Origin: DATDYQ01 sp035288965
Lineage (GTDB): Archaea; Nanobdellota; Nanobdellia; SCGC-AAA011-G17; JAGVZF01
Direction of reading: 5' to 3'
DNA length: 26,273 nucleotides
NCBI GenBank assembly: GCA_035288965.1
Contig: DATDYQ010000034.1
Location: 1-26,273 of the forward strand
Below are positions 7,727 through 15,178 of the stretch, one piece after another. The notes under the pieces are model-generated. The model was not told where the DNA came from and did not search any database. It saw nothing but the letters and a program-made list of their open reading frames with translations. Every line of letters starts with the position of its first letter. Position 1 is the stretch's first letter. Both the position numbers and the translations under genes were made by a program.

Positions 7727-8368
7727 ATGAATAATCCATACATGGAATCAAAATATGCTAATATATATGATGCTGCTGTAACAAAATACCCAATAATAAA
7801 AACATTAAGAGTACAAGAGAAAAATATATTGATTAAATTATTTAAAAAACATCTTAAAAATAACGACATAGTTTTAGAAATAGGAGCTGGAACTGGATAT
7901 TATAGTTTAAATATCGCAAGACAAGTTAGAAAATTAACTGCAATAGAACCTTCAAAAGAGATGATAAATATAATGAAGAAAAAAATTGATGATGAAAATA
8001 TAAAAAATATAGAAATAATAGAAGACGGATTTTTACAATATAAAACAACTAAAAAATTTGATAAAGTTATTTGTTGTGGGGTTTTAGATTTTATAGATAA
8101 ACCTAAAGAATTTATAGAAAAATGTCTTAGCATGACTAAGACCAATGGTACAGTAATATTTACAATACCAAATAAATCACTTTTTTATGGGATATATGAG
8201 ATTTCATTTAGATTACAAAATTCAAAAGTCTATAATTCTAGTGAAAAACAAATTAAAAAATGGTTTGGAAAATATAATGTAGATGTATATGATGCAGGGT
8301 TTAAAACAAAAATTAATAAAGGCCTAATTCTAATTGTAGTTATAGAAAAGAGGTTGATTGATGGATAA
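7727..8368 (+). CDS. Class I SAM-dependent methyltransferase in the pilus operon
   Basis: A 213-residue Rossmann-fold methyltransferase. Motif I is VLEIGAGTGYY (49-59); the ribose-binding acid is E75 in LTAIEPSKEM; motif IV is FDKVICCGVLDFI; and post-motif KTNGTVIFTIPNKS follows. The substrate cannot be told from sequence; the general look is that of UbiE/Methyltransf_11 enzymes acting on small molecules, lipids or sugars. It sits between ATPase and platform genes, 15 nt behind the former and overlapping the latter by 8 nt, so it is translated as part of that operon. Its leader AAAGAGGTTGATT is almost identical to the one before the platform gene. A role in modifying pilin, glycan or lipid is possible (inference). 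Confidence 0.88.
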   Translation: MNNPYMESKYANIYDAAVTKYPIIKTLRVQEKNILIKLFKKHLKNNDIVLEIGAGTGYYSLNIARQVRKLTAIEPSKEMINIMKKKIDDENIKNIEIIEDGFLQYKTTKKFDKVICCGVLDFIDKPKEFIEKCLSMTKTNGTVIFTIPNKSLFYGIYEISFRLQNSKVYNSSEKQIKKWFGKYNVDVYDAGFKTKINKGLILIVVIEKRLIDG

Positions 8369-10484
8369 GGATACTGAAGATATATTAAAAAAATACAGAA
8401 GAAAATTGGATGGAAAGGTAGGAAAAAGCGCTATTTCGGAATATGAAATTGATCCAAATTTTTCTAAGGAATATGATATATTTAGAAAGGAAGCATTGAG
8501 TAAAAGATTAACATTATATGAAAGTTTATGCAATATATTTGAAAGAATATTAAAGGTAAAACCTGGAAAGAAAGATTATGAGGAGATTAACAAGAGTATA
8601 GGGATAACTCATTTAAATATTTCTCCAGCTGGTGCAGGAAGTTTGGCTGCATTTACTACACTATTTTTAGTTTTAATTGGAATTTTATTAAGCATATTTG
8701 CTATTGTAGGAAATGAAGGGTCACCCTTAGGAATCTTAATTTTATCACTAATCTTAATTTTAGGGGGATTGTTATTATTCAAACCAATAAGCAGGATTCC
8801 AATAAATATAGCAACCAGATGGAGATTAAAAGCGAGTAATCAGATGGTATTATGTATTCTATATATAGTGATGTATATGAGGCATACAAGTAACTTGGAA
8901 AATGCAATAAAATTTTCTGCTCAACACATTAAGGAACCATTAAGTTTAGATTTAAGAAAGATATTTTGGGATATAGAAACAGGAAAATTTAGCACATTAA
9001 AAGAAAGTTTAGATGATTATTTGGAAGGTTGGAGAGATTATAATTTAGAATTTGTCAATGCTTTTCATTTAATTGAAAGCAGCTTGTATGAACCGGGAGA
9101 AGATAGAAGAGTAGAATTATTAGACAAGAGTTTAGAAACGATATTAAATGGAACTTACGATAAAATGTTACATTTTGCACATGAATTGCAAAGCCCCGTT
9201 ACAATATTATACATGTTAGGAGTAATTTTACCCATATTGGGATTGGTAATATTTCCATTAATAGGAAGTTTTCTTGGAGGAGCAATAAAATGGTATCATC
9301 TATTTATTCTTTATGATGTATTATTGCCAGTAATAGTCTATAGTTATGGAGCAAACATATTAAGCAAAAGACCAACCGGATACGGAGAAAGCGATGTTGG
9401 ATATGGAGAAAGAAAAAAACCTTTATTTATTCCGCTTTTTATATTTTTTGTATTCTTTATAATTGGGTTTAGCCCAATCTTTTTCAGATATTATGATCCA
9501 AGTTTTGATGCCTCTTTTGGGAATTTGGGAAAATTTTTTGATTTTAAATGTGATGGTGGAAGTTGTTCTGGACCATATGGAGTTGGAGCTTTACTTCTTG
9601 GATTATTATTTCCTTTAGGATTAGCAATAAGTATCGGGGTTTATTATAAAATGAAATTGGGAAATGCCCACAAGATAAGAGATGAAACGAAAAAACTTGA
9701 AAGTGAATTTTCTGCCAGTTTATTTCAGTTGGGAAATAGAATCGGAGATGGAGTACCAGCAGAAATAGCTTTTGAGACTGTGGCTGAGACTATGCATGGA
9801 ACACCATCTGGGAATTTTTTCCAAAGAATTGTTGCAAACATAAGAAGCTTGGGAATGAATATTGAAAAAGCAATATTTAATTTAAAAAATGGAGCCATAC
9901 TATATTATCCAAGTGCATTGGTGCAAAGTTCTATGGAAGTATTGGTTGAGAGTGCAAGAAAAGGACCTAAAGTTGTAGCAAGATCTTTGATAAGTATATC
10001 TAATTATGTTCAACAAATTAGCAGAATAAATGAAAGAATAAAAGATTTACTAAGCGAAATTGTTAGCAGTATGAAAAGTCAAATTAACTTTTTGGCTCCA
10101 GTTATAGCCGGAATTGTTGTTGGGATTAGCAGCATGATTGTAGGTGTTATCGGAAAATTGGGAGATTTATTTGAACAAGCAAATACACAAGGCGGAGCAA
10201 ATCAACTTGGAAATTTGGGAGTGGCTGCACAGATATTTAACATAAAAGATGTTATTCCAGGGTATTATTTTCAACTAATTGTAGGAACTTATTTAGTTGA
10301 AATAATAATCATATTAACAATATTTACAAATACCATAGAGAATGGAAGTGATAAATTAAATGAAGAATATTATTTAAGCAAAAGCATGATAAAGAGCGTT
10401 TTGATTTATACATTGCTAGCTGCCATAGTAGTGTTGATATTTAATTCATTAGCTGTTGGAATATTAACTGTTACAAACTTTTAA
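8361..10484 (+). CDS. Type II secretion F-domain platform protein (ArlJ/TadC family), two T2SF domains
   Basis: A ~707-residue polytopic membrane protein, the likely inner-membrane platform that the ATPase turns or pushes. Two GspF/T2SF domains are visible. The first has cytosolic helices around 170-290 ending in helices near LYMLGVILPILGLVIFPLIG. The second spans ~440-610, with LESEFSASLFQLGNRIGDGV, AIFNLKNGAI and VESARKGPKVVARSL. Extra transmembrane pairs lie at ~95-145, 310-330, 355-375 and 410-430, and two at the C-terminus. A short loop near residue 395 holds two cysteines (FKCDGGSCSG), possibly a disulfide on the outer face. ATG 8361 is chosen over TTG 8358 because of GAGGTTGAT just upstream. 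It is longer than typical ArlJ (~550). Confidence 0.9.
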   Translation: MDKDTEDILKKYRRKLDGKVGKSAISEYEIDPNFSKEYDIFRKEALSKRLTLYESLCNIFERILKVKPGKKDYEEINKSIGITHLNISPAGAGSLAAFTTLFLVLIGILLSIFAIVGNEGSPLGILILSLILILGGLLLFKPISRIPINIATRWRLKASNQMVLCILYIVMYMRHTSNLENAIKFSAQHIKEPLSLDLRKIFWDIETGKFSTLKESLDDYLEGWRDYNLEFVNAFHLIESSLYEPGEDRRVELLDKSLETILNGTYDKMLHFAHELQSPVTILYMLGVILPILGLVIFPLIGSFLGGAIKWYHLFILYDVLLPVIVYSYGANILSKRPTGYGESDVGYGERKKPLFIPLFIFFVFFIIGFSPIFFRYYDPSFDASFGNLGKFFDFKCDGGSCSGPYGVGALLLGLLFPLGLAISIGVYYKMKLGNAHKIRDETKKLESEFSASLFQLGNRIGDGVPAEIAFETVAETMHGTPSGNFFQRIVANIRSLGMNIEKAIFNLKNGAILYYPSALVQSSMEVLVESARKGPKVVARSLISISNYVQQISRINERIKDLLSEIVSSMKSQINFLAPVIAGIVVGISSMIVGVIGKLGDLFEQANTQGGANQLGNLGVAAQIFNIKDVIPGYYFQLIVGTYLVEIIIILTIFTNTIENGSDKLNEEYYLSKSMIKSVLIYTLLAAIVVLIFNSLAVGILTVTNF

Positions 10485-10487
10485 ATA
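10478..10487 (+). promoter_or_regulatory. TATA box embedded in the platform gene stop, driving the pilin-like operon
   Basis: CTTTTAAATA overlaps the stop codon of the platform gene and is centred about 27 nt before the ATG at 10511, as for a leaderless transcript. This would let the pilin-like genes be expressed independently of the motor genes. Confidence 0.5.
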
Positions 10488-10510
10488 TGAAAAACAACTT
10501 AAGGGATAAT

Positions 10511-10618
10511 ATGAAAAGAGGAACTGTACAGACTATTGTTATATTAATATTAGTTTTGTTACTAATTGGATTTTTATACTATGTGTTAACTATAAATTTA
10601 GGAAAATTAACAAAATGA
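10511..10618 (+). CDS. 35-residue pilin-like micro-protein
   Basis: A very short gene: MKRGTVQTIVILILVLLLIG, then a short tail FLYYVLTINLGKLTK. Basic residues plus glycine (KRG) directly before a single hydrophobic helix is the layout of an archaeal class III (prepilin) signal; there is essentially no ectodomain. Its TGA overlaps the next ATG (ATGA at 10615-10618), showing translational coupling. The upstream TATA box supports a leaderless transcript. It may be a filler pseudopilin or a small membrane anchor. The size falls below usual gene-finding limits, but overlap, promoter and likeness to the genes at 12663 and 14429 support it. Confidence 0.65.
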   Translation: MKRGTVQTIVILILVLLLIGFLYYVLTINLGKLTK

Positions 10619-11514
10619 AAAACAAAAGAGGAGATGTAGATCCATTTGTACTATCTTTAATATTGGGAATGATCCTAGTAGGAGTTTTATTTTGGTTTAC
10701 GACTGCTAAAGCGAAAGAACCAACTTTGAATTATCTAGACATTCAAGCTTGCCAAAATAGTGTTAATTTAAATGCTAAAAAAATTGGGGCTGGTGGGCAG
10801 GATATATTCATTCCAGATAGAGATTTACAATGTCCAACGGTTTACAAAGAGATAAAGGATGTAAAAGAAGTTAAACCAGTGATAGCCGATCAATTATATG
10901 ATTGCTGGACAAAATTTTATAAAGGACAGATAAGATTTTTTCCGCAAGAAACAAAGAGATTATGCATAGTTTGCAGCAGAATTAATTTTGCTGATAAGGC
11001 AAGAGGAACAGAAGTTCTCGGATTTACAGATTATTTAAGAGAAAGAAAAATACCTTTATCAAAAGAAACTTATTTTGATTATCTTGGAGGTTATGGAACT
11101 AACTTGGAAGATATACAAAAAGAAATAGATAAAAGAAAAGATGCTGGAATTCCAGATTCAATTAATACTAATCTTGATTATTATACTTTATTTGTTGTTT
11201 ATAGCAAAGATGAATTGAGTAAATTTGAGACTGGAACCGTGTCTGCTGTTGCTACTGGAGCCTTGGTTTATGGAGGATTGATAGCATTATATATGGCATT
11301 TCCACCAGCTGCTTTGGCATCTGGAGCTATATTAACTGCTGTAAATTCATTTGCTGCCACAGCTACAGTTGGAACTGCAGTTGTAACAAGTTTTAAATAT
11401 GGATATGCTTTTGGTGATGCGGAAGGTATTGATTGGAAAGCTAAATTGATGTTAATTCCAACAAATAATGTAGAAGTTCTTGAACAATGTGATGAATTAA
11501 AAATACAAAATTAA
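10615..11514 (+). CDS. Pilin-like protein with large Cys-containing ectodomain and C-terminal hydrophobic region
   Basis: A 299-residue protein starting MKNKRGDVDPFVLSLILGMI, i.e. a basic KRG leader and one N-terminal helix (~10-28) as in class III signal peptides. The ectodomain contains six cysteines, including an LCIVCS pair, and a mixed fold with no recognised family. Around residues 205-262 are two hydrophobic, alanine/glycine-rich segments, which could be a second membrane hairpin or a toxin-like hydrophobic insert. The 35-residue gene overlaps its start. Its stop lies in a TTAA shared with the opposite-strand lipoprotein gene. It probably belongs to the filament or its membrane complex; function is not known. 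Confidence 0.72.
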   Translation: MKNKRGDVDPFVLSLILGMILVGVLFWFTTAKAKEPTLNYLDIQACQNSVNLNAKKIGAGGQDIFIPDRDLQCPTVYKEIKDVKEVKPVIADQLYDCWTKFYKGQIRFFPQETKRLCIVCSRINFADKARGTEVLGFTDYLRERKIPLSKETYFDYLGGYGTNLEDIQKEIDKRKDAGIPDSINTNLDYYTLFVVYSKDELSKFETGTVSAVATGALVYGGLIALYMAFPPAALASGAILTAVNSFAATATVGTAVVTSFKYGYAFGDAEGIDWKAKLMLIPTNNVEVLEQCDELKIQN

Positions 11515-12026
11515 TTAGTTGAACTAAACTGAATAATACCAGCAAATTTTTTAAATGTTCCAAATCTTATATTTGGATCAGTATCGTAAAATGTAAGAGT
11601 GTAAACTTCTCTAATTGTTTTATTTGTTCCATCTGAATTTGGGACAGCAACATTTGTTTGTCTTAAAATCAAGACTCCTTCTTGACCACTTTGTAAATCT
11701 TCTTCACGAGGTTTTAATAATTCTATAGGTGTTTCTCCAGAGGATGAATTATGATAATCTAGATTATTAATTGTGATATCTTCTCCAGGCATTTGATTTC
11801 CATTTTTTGCATTTACAAAAAATCTTGTAATTTCATCTTGATTATTGCCTTGTATTGTGGTAACATTATATAAGGTTAATTTTTTACCATGAATTTCGTA
11901 TCCTGTTTTACTTGAACTAATACTTGCTTGATTGGTATTTGATGATGTATTGGATTGTGGAGATGAACATCCTACTAAAGCAAGTAAACCCAAACCCAAT
12001 GCTAATGATAATCTATTTCTTTTCAT
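11511..12026 (-). CDS. Predicted lipoprotein
   Basis: A 171-residue protein with a classical lipoprotein signal: MKRN, a hydrophobic stretch LSLALGLGLLALV, and a lipobox ending G-C20, followed by a Ser/Asn/Thr-rich tether (SSPQSNTSSNTNQ) that would hold the rest away from the membrane. The remaining ~120 residues are beta-rich (KKLTLYNVTTIQ, GVLILRQTNVAV, VYTLTFYD) and could be an immunoglobulin-like DUF4352/telokin-type fold, at low certainty. The lipobox cysteine is the only cysteine. The start overlaps the stop of the EF-hand gene by 4 nt, so the two form an operon. Its 3' end shares TTAA with the pilin-like gene. Surface location beside a pilus block fits a periplasmic or host-facing partner (inference). 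Confidence 0.78.
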   Translation of the reverse strand: MKRNRLSLALGLGLLALVGCSSPQSNTSSNTNQASISSSKTGYEIHGKKLTLYNVTTIQGNNQDEITRFFVNAKNGNQMPGEDITINNLDYHNSSSGETPIELLKPREEDLQSGQEGVLILRQTNVAVPNSDGTNKTIREVYTLTFYDTDPNIRFGTFKKFAGIIQFSSTN

Positions 12027-12535
12027 TTTATTTTTCCTTCAGCATAAATAACCACTTTTTCTAACTCTTGTAAATCTACTTTAAAACTATTATTTCCATA
12101 AGCATCGATGTAAACTTTAGGATTAATATTTGCTCTTTGATAAACAGCAGTTAATTCATTAAGATCAAGAGCTCCATTTCCATTAGTATCAGCCTTTGGT
12201 CGTAATTGACCAACTAGTTGTTCTATTCTTTGATTATCTCTAATTCTTTGATCCATTCTTTTTTTCATTTCTATTGGATTTGGTGTATTATACAAAGAAG
12301 CGAACATAAGATATAATATAGGAATAGTACCATATAAAGCGTGACACATCATTTTAAATGATCTTGTAAATTCGGCTTTTCTATCATATGCTACAAGATT
12401 CGAAATTTTAATCGGATCTTTTATGAGATCACCTAGAATTTCTCTAATTTTACGATCGCTTTCACGTTTAGTTTCATCCAAATATGTAAACATAGATACA
12501 ATCGGTAAATATTTCCATATGTCTTTGATATTCAT
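12023..12535 (-). CDS. EF-hand (calcium-binding) single-pass membrane protein
   Basis: A 170-residue protein. One hydrophobic helix lies at ~80-100 (YGTIPILYLMFASLY) after a charged N-terminal half, followed by a short coiled-coil-like stretch rich in Arg/Lys. Then comes a canonical EF-hand loop D-T-N-G-N-G-A-L-D-L-N-E near residues 115-126. A second, degenerate loop (AYGNNSFKVDLQELE) follows ~30 residues later, so the C-terminus is probably an EF-hand pair with one functional calcium site. It overlaps the lipoprotein start by 4 nt. The ATG at 12535 has GGAGAAA as Shine-Dalgarno. A Ca2+-sensing role for the lipoprotein or pilus is a guess from context. Confidence 0.78.
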   Translation of the reverse strand: MNIKDIWKYLPIVSMFTYLDETKRESDRKIREILGDLIKDPIKISNLVAYDRKAEFTRSFKMMCHALYGTIPILYLMFASLYNTPNPIEMKKRMDQRIRDNQRIEQLVGQLRPKADTNGNGALDLNELTAVYQRANINPKVYIDAYGNNSFKVDLQELEKVVIYAEGKIK

Positions 12536-12578
12536 TTTTATTTCTCCAAATTTATATGAATTTAGTTAAAATTACCTA

Positions 12579-12587
12579 TTTATAAAG
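12579..12587 (-). promoter_or_regulatory. TATA box of the EF-hand/lipoprotein operon
   Basis: The near-palindromic TTTATAAA lies about 48 nt upstream of the minus-strand ATG at 12535. The predicted start near 12557 would leave a ~20-nt leader containing the Shine-Dalgarno GGAGAAA. Confidence 0.45.
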
Positions 12588-12633
12588 CTTTCTATTTGTT
12601 ACCTTTATGAAGTGGTGATATATTTATGGTAAT

Positions 12634-12644
12634 TTTATATAATA
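12634..12644 (+). promoter_or_regulatory. TATA box of the second pilin-like operon
   Basis: TTTATATAATA is centred about 25 nt before ATG 12663, indicating a leaderless transcript that starts with the 51-residue gene. Confidence 0.5.
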
Positions 12645-12662
12645 GATTAAATTAACAACATT

Positions 12663-12818
12663 ATGAAAAAAAGAGGGGAACTTGAGATGGATACTATAGG
12701 AAAATTAATAATAACCTTAGTTGTTTTAATATTGTTGATAACATTTATACTTTTATTCAAAGAAAAACTAGGTAATTTATTTGATAAATTTTTTGAGGTA
12801 TTAAGGTTTGGAAGATGA
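12663..12818 (+). CDS. 51-residue pilin-like micro-protein
   Basis: A short gene encoding MKKRGELEMDTIGKLIITLV, continuing through a single hydrophobic helix to LLFKEKLGNLFDKFFEVLRFG. The KKRG leader, acidic residues after the glycine and a single helix are prepilin-like; the C-terminal ~18 residues form an amphipathic tail. A TATA box 25 nt upstream and the ATGA overlap with the next start (12815-12818) support it as a coupled leaderless gene. The function is not known; it resembles the 35- and 54-residue genes in the same block. Confidence 0.7.
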   Translation: MKKRGELEMDTIGKLIITLVVLILLITFILLFKEKLGNLFDKFFEVLRFGR

Positions 12819-13975
12819 GTAACGAAAAAGCAGGGGGAGAGGTAGCTGTTATTATATTGATAATAATAGTTGTAATTGCATCTGTTATATTCTTTAATAA
12901 ATCATTACAAAAGGGAATTCTAGGTCTTATAGGAATAGATATTCCACTAAGTGAAGAAGAAAAGATACTAATGGAGAATGTAGAAAATAGTTTTGCTGAT
13001 CTTAATGTTAATCTTAATGAATGTAATAAGAATAATGATAATGAATGTTTTTGTGTTAAAGGAGGTTATATTTATCCAGCTGGCTATCATCTAAAGACGT
13101 ATAAATCTGGAAAGGATATAAACTTAGAACTAACTGGCGGAAAAAATGAGTTTATAGCAAAAAAAGTGATACTAAATGCTCAGGGATGTGTTCTTGTTAA
13201 AAAGATAGATACTGTTTTTCCATTAGATGAAGGAGTAAATGATTTTGATAAACCAGACATATTATTTAAAGGAAACCCTATTCTTAGCTTTAAAAGACAA
13301 GAATTTATAGTAAATCCAAGTTTATTATTCTATAAAAAAGAAGGAAGAATTTGTATAATCGATAAAGATTATGCAGAAACTGTTAGTTATAAAAGAGTTT
13401 GCATAAGCGAAGAAAAGAAAAATGAAATAGAAACTTTGTCAAATAGCAGAACTAGCGCTTCTTTAATTAAAGTAGCTGATATTTATAGAGAAATGGGAGA
13501 GTATGAAAAAGCAATAATAAATTATTTAGATATTGCTAAAAACTTTGATGATAGTAATTCTGAAAGAGCAAAAGACACTTTAGATATATTATTGAAAGAC
13601 AAATTTAAAGAATTTGTAATAAATAAAGAAACTAATTCCGGATTGATAGATAACAGTTGGATAAAAGGGAATATATTTGTTACTAGATTAGAAAATCCTT
13701 TAGGGAATATTAATGATCTTAAAGAACAGGGATGGAATGATGATGAAATCTATGTTTATGAAAATGTGATGCAGGCTGAAGGAGAAAGAATATGGAATGG
13801 ATATTATAAAATTTATAATGAGCCTGAAAATAAAGAATATGGATTAAATTTTTATACAAGTGAAAAAGATTTTTTAAATGAGTATATTTTAGGAAAGGCG
13901 TTAGTTCCAAAATATAGATTAAAGGAGATTACAACACAACTAATGAAGATTGAAAACCCACTAAGTGCAAGTTAA
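12815..13975 (+). CDS. Pilin-like protein with large ectodomain and a TPR-like repeat
   Basis: A 386-residue protein. The N-terminus MSNEKAGGEVAVIILIIIVV has a charged leader, a glycine pair and one helix (~9-27), which is prepilin-like though the KG motif is replaced by K-A-GG. The ectodomain has six cysteines (three in NECNKNNDNECFC near 69-80) and a TPR-like helix pair (LIKVADIYREMGEYEKAIIN) at ~215-240. The C-terminal ~120 residues show no known family. It is translationally coupled to the 51-residue gene. The size and repeat suggest a tip or adhesion-type minor subunit that binds protein partners (inference). Confidence 0.72.
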   Translation: MSNEKAGGEVAVIILIIIVVIASVIFFNKSLQKGILGLIGIDIPLSEEEKILMENVENSFADLNVNLNECNKNNDNECFCVKGGYIYPAGYHLKTYKSGKDINLELTGGKNEFIAKKVILNAQGCVLVKKIDTVFPLDEGVNDFDKPDILFKGNPILSFKRQEFIVNPSLLFYKKEGRICIIDKDYAETVSYKRVCISEEKKNEIETLSNSRTSASLIKVADIYREMGEYEKAIINYLDIAKNFDDSNSERAKDTLDILLKDKFKEFVINKETNSGLIDNSWIKGNIFVTRLENPLGNINDLKEQGWNDDEIYVYENVMQAEGERIWNGYYKIYNEPENKEYGLNFYTSEKDFLNEYILGKALVPKYRLKEITTQLMKIENPLSAS

Positions 13976-13987
13976 TAAACCAAAAGA

Positions 13988-14000
13988 CTTAAATATAATA
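13988..14000 (+). promoter_or_regulatory. TATA box for the Cys-rich pilin-like gene
   Basis: CTTAAATATAATA precedes the start codons at 14026/14029 by about 33 nt, so a short leader carrying AGAGGTGA (14017-14024) is expected, unlike the leaderless neighbours. A promoter plus strong ribosome site would fit a highly made subunit. Confidence 0.5.
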
Positions 14001-14028
14001 TTTGATAATCTTGTAAAGAGGTGAAATG

Positions 14029-14412
14029 ATGCTTAGAGAAAAAAGAGGCGCTGAATTGTCTATGAATGTTATTATTGTAGCTATAATTGTTATTTTAGTT
14101 TTAGTTGTTGTAGTGGTATTCTTTTTAGGTGGTTTTAATTCTATAGCCATAAAGCTGAGAAATTTAGTAGGATCAACAAGTACTGATTTAAGCACAGCTT
14201 TAGTTAGATGTAATTCATGGTGTAGCAATTTTGAAACTACAACAAATAAAGGACAATGGCAGGCAAATTTCTGTGGAACTGCTCCCGGAACAACATTTGA
14301 TATTGATGTAAATAATGATGATAAGATAGAATCTGGGGTGGATAGAACAAATCAAAACTGTTTCCAGATTGGGGCTAGTTGTGCTTCTATAAACAGAGAA
14401 GATTGCGTATAA
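14029..14412 (+). CDS. Type IV pilin-like protein, six cysteines, possible Ca2+ loop
   Basis: A 127-residue protein beginning MLREKRGAELSMNVIIVAII, then a very hydrophobic helix to FFLGG. KRG followed by AELS and a long aliphatic helix is the best archaeal type IV pilin signal in the window. The ~85-residue ectodomain holds six cysteines (RCNSWCSNF, NFCGT, QNCFQ, GASCAS, EDCV), probably disulfides. It also has a D-x-N-x-D-x-K-I-E-x-x-x-D stretch (DVNNDDKIESGVD) that looks like a dockerin/EF-hand calcium loop. Its own TATA box and Shine-Dalgarno AGAGGTGA mark it as a candidate major subunit. ATG 14026 is possible, but ribosome-site spacing (5 nt rather than 2) favours 14029. Confidence 0.82.
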   Translation: MLREKRGAELSMNVIIVAIIVILVLVVVVVFFLGGFNSIAIKLRNLVGSTSTDLSTALVRCNSWCSNFETTTNKGQWQANFCGTAPGTTFDIDVNNDDKIESGVDRTNQNCFQIGASCASINREDCV

Positions 14413-14413
14413 T

Positions 14414-14425
14414 CTTCTTTTTTTT
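14414..14425 (+). terminator. T-tract after the six-cysteine pilin-like gene
   Basis: TCTTCTTTTTTT ends in a run of eight Ts between the stop at 14412 and the next ATG at 14429. Archaeal RNA polymerase terminates at such U-tracts without a hairpin, so this may reduce read-through and favour the first subunit. No test is possible from sequence. Confidence 0.3.
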
Positions 14426-14428
14426 AAA

Positions 14429-14593
14429 ATGAAAAAGAAAGGAGTAGAACTTTCATTGCAAACGATAGTTGTTTTTATTATTTTAATAATTGTTTTAATA
14501 TTAGTTATCTTGTTTTTTACAGGCAATTTTTCTAAATTAAGTAATGCTTTTTCAAATCTACTTGGTGGAGCTACTGATGTTGCGAACAAATAA
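14429..14593 (+). CDS. 54-residue type IV pilin-like protein
   Basis: A short gene encoding MKKKGVELSLQTIVVFIILI, a long aliphatic helix to ILFFTG, and a 24-residue tail (NFSKLSNAFSNLLGGATDV). KKG followed by VELS parallels KRG-AELS in the gene just upstream, so the two share a prepilin signal type. It lacks cysteines and nearly all ectodomain. The last 17 nt overlap the start of the next gene at 14577. It could be a thin helical filament subunit or an assembly-initiating pseudopilin. Confidence 0.75.
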   Translation: MKKKGVELSLQTIVVFIILIIVLILVILFFTGNFSKLSNAFSNLLGGATDVANK

Positions 14594-15128
14594 AAAAGGA
14601 ATGACTGGATTTAGCATATTATTGGCTGGGATTACAGTTATAGCAATTGTTATCCTTTTGACAACGTTTCCAAAAGCCGCTGAGGGATTTAAGGGAATAT
14701 TTTCGAAAAATGAGGGAACGAATACAGCAGGATCATTTTTAGATATGGCAAGTGGGGTTGAAAGGGTTAATAAGAATGAAGAACAATTCATAAAAGTCGC
14801 TTTTTATATAGAAAAAGGATATTTTTTGGCTAAATTTGATAAAGAAGAATTATCCACAATCAATTTAGATATCCCATCAGATTGTAATTCTCTGTCTTGC
14901 TTGGTTGTTTGCAGAGATGAGAAAAATGGATGTGTAAAACCTTTAACTTTATCACCTTTTGACAATATTGATGGCTTTGTAATTGAGGATGATGAAAAAA
15001 ATATTATTCTAAATGGAAATGAAAAAGTAAATATACTTTATTTTAGAAGAGATGGTAATAAAATTAGTGTATTTGGAAAAAGTGATGAGATTGAACAACA
15101 ATATCAATTTTATATTAGTAGCAAGTAA
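14577..15128 (+). CDS. Pilin-like protein with four cysteines
   Basis: A 183-residue protein starting MLRTNKKGMTGFSILLAGIT, i.e. an NKKG leader and one helix (~13-30). The frame extends upstream to 14544, but the residues there do not fit a prepilin leader, so ATG 14577 is chosen; it overlaps the 54-residue gene by 17 nt. The ectodomain is soluble and beta-rich, with four cysteines clustered at ~107-123 (DCNSLSCLVVC, NGC), likely two disulfides. No family is recognised. The next gene has its own TATA box, so this probably ends its transcript. Confidence 0.72.
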   Translation: MLRTNKKGMTGFSILLAGITVIAIVILLTTFPKAAEGFKGIFSKNEGTNTAGSFLDMASGVERVNKNEEQFIKVAFYIEKGYFLAKFDKEELSTINLDIPSDCNSLSCLVVCRDEKNGCVKPLTLSPFDNIDGFVIEDDEKNIILNGNEKVNILYFRRDGNKISVFGKSDEIEQQYQFYISSK

Positions 15129-15148
15129 ATCTCTAGTTAACAACAAAG

Positions 15149-15157
15149 AATATAAAC
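15149..15157 (+). promoter_or_regulatory. TATA box of the four-gene minor-pilin operon
   Basis: AATATAAAC is centred about 26 nt before ATG 15179, consistent with a leaderless transcript that begins the overlapping set 15179-17279. Confidence 0.55.
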
Positions 15158-15178
15158 AAGGATTTTTTTATCTATTCT

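Noticed and set aside
12607..12662. Short coding frame in the spacer upstream of 12663
   Set aside because: The ATG at 12607 is closed by a stop after three codons. The spacer is explained by two opposing TATA boxes.
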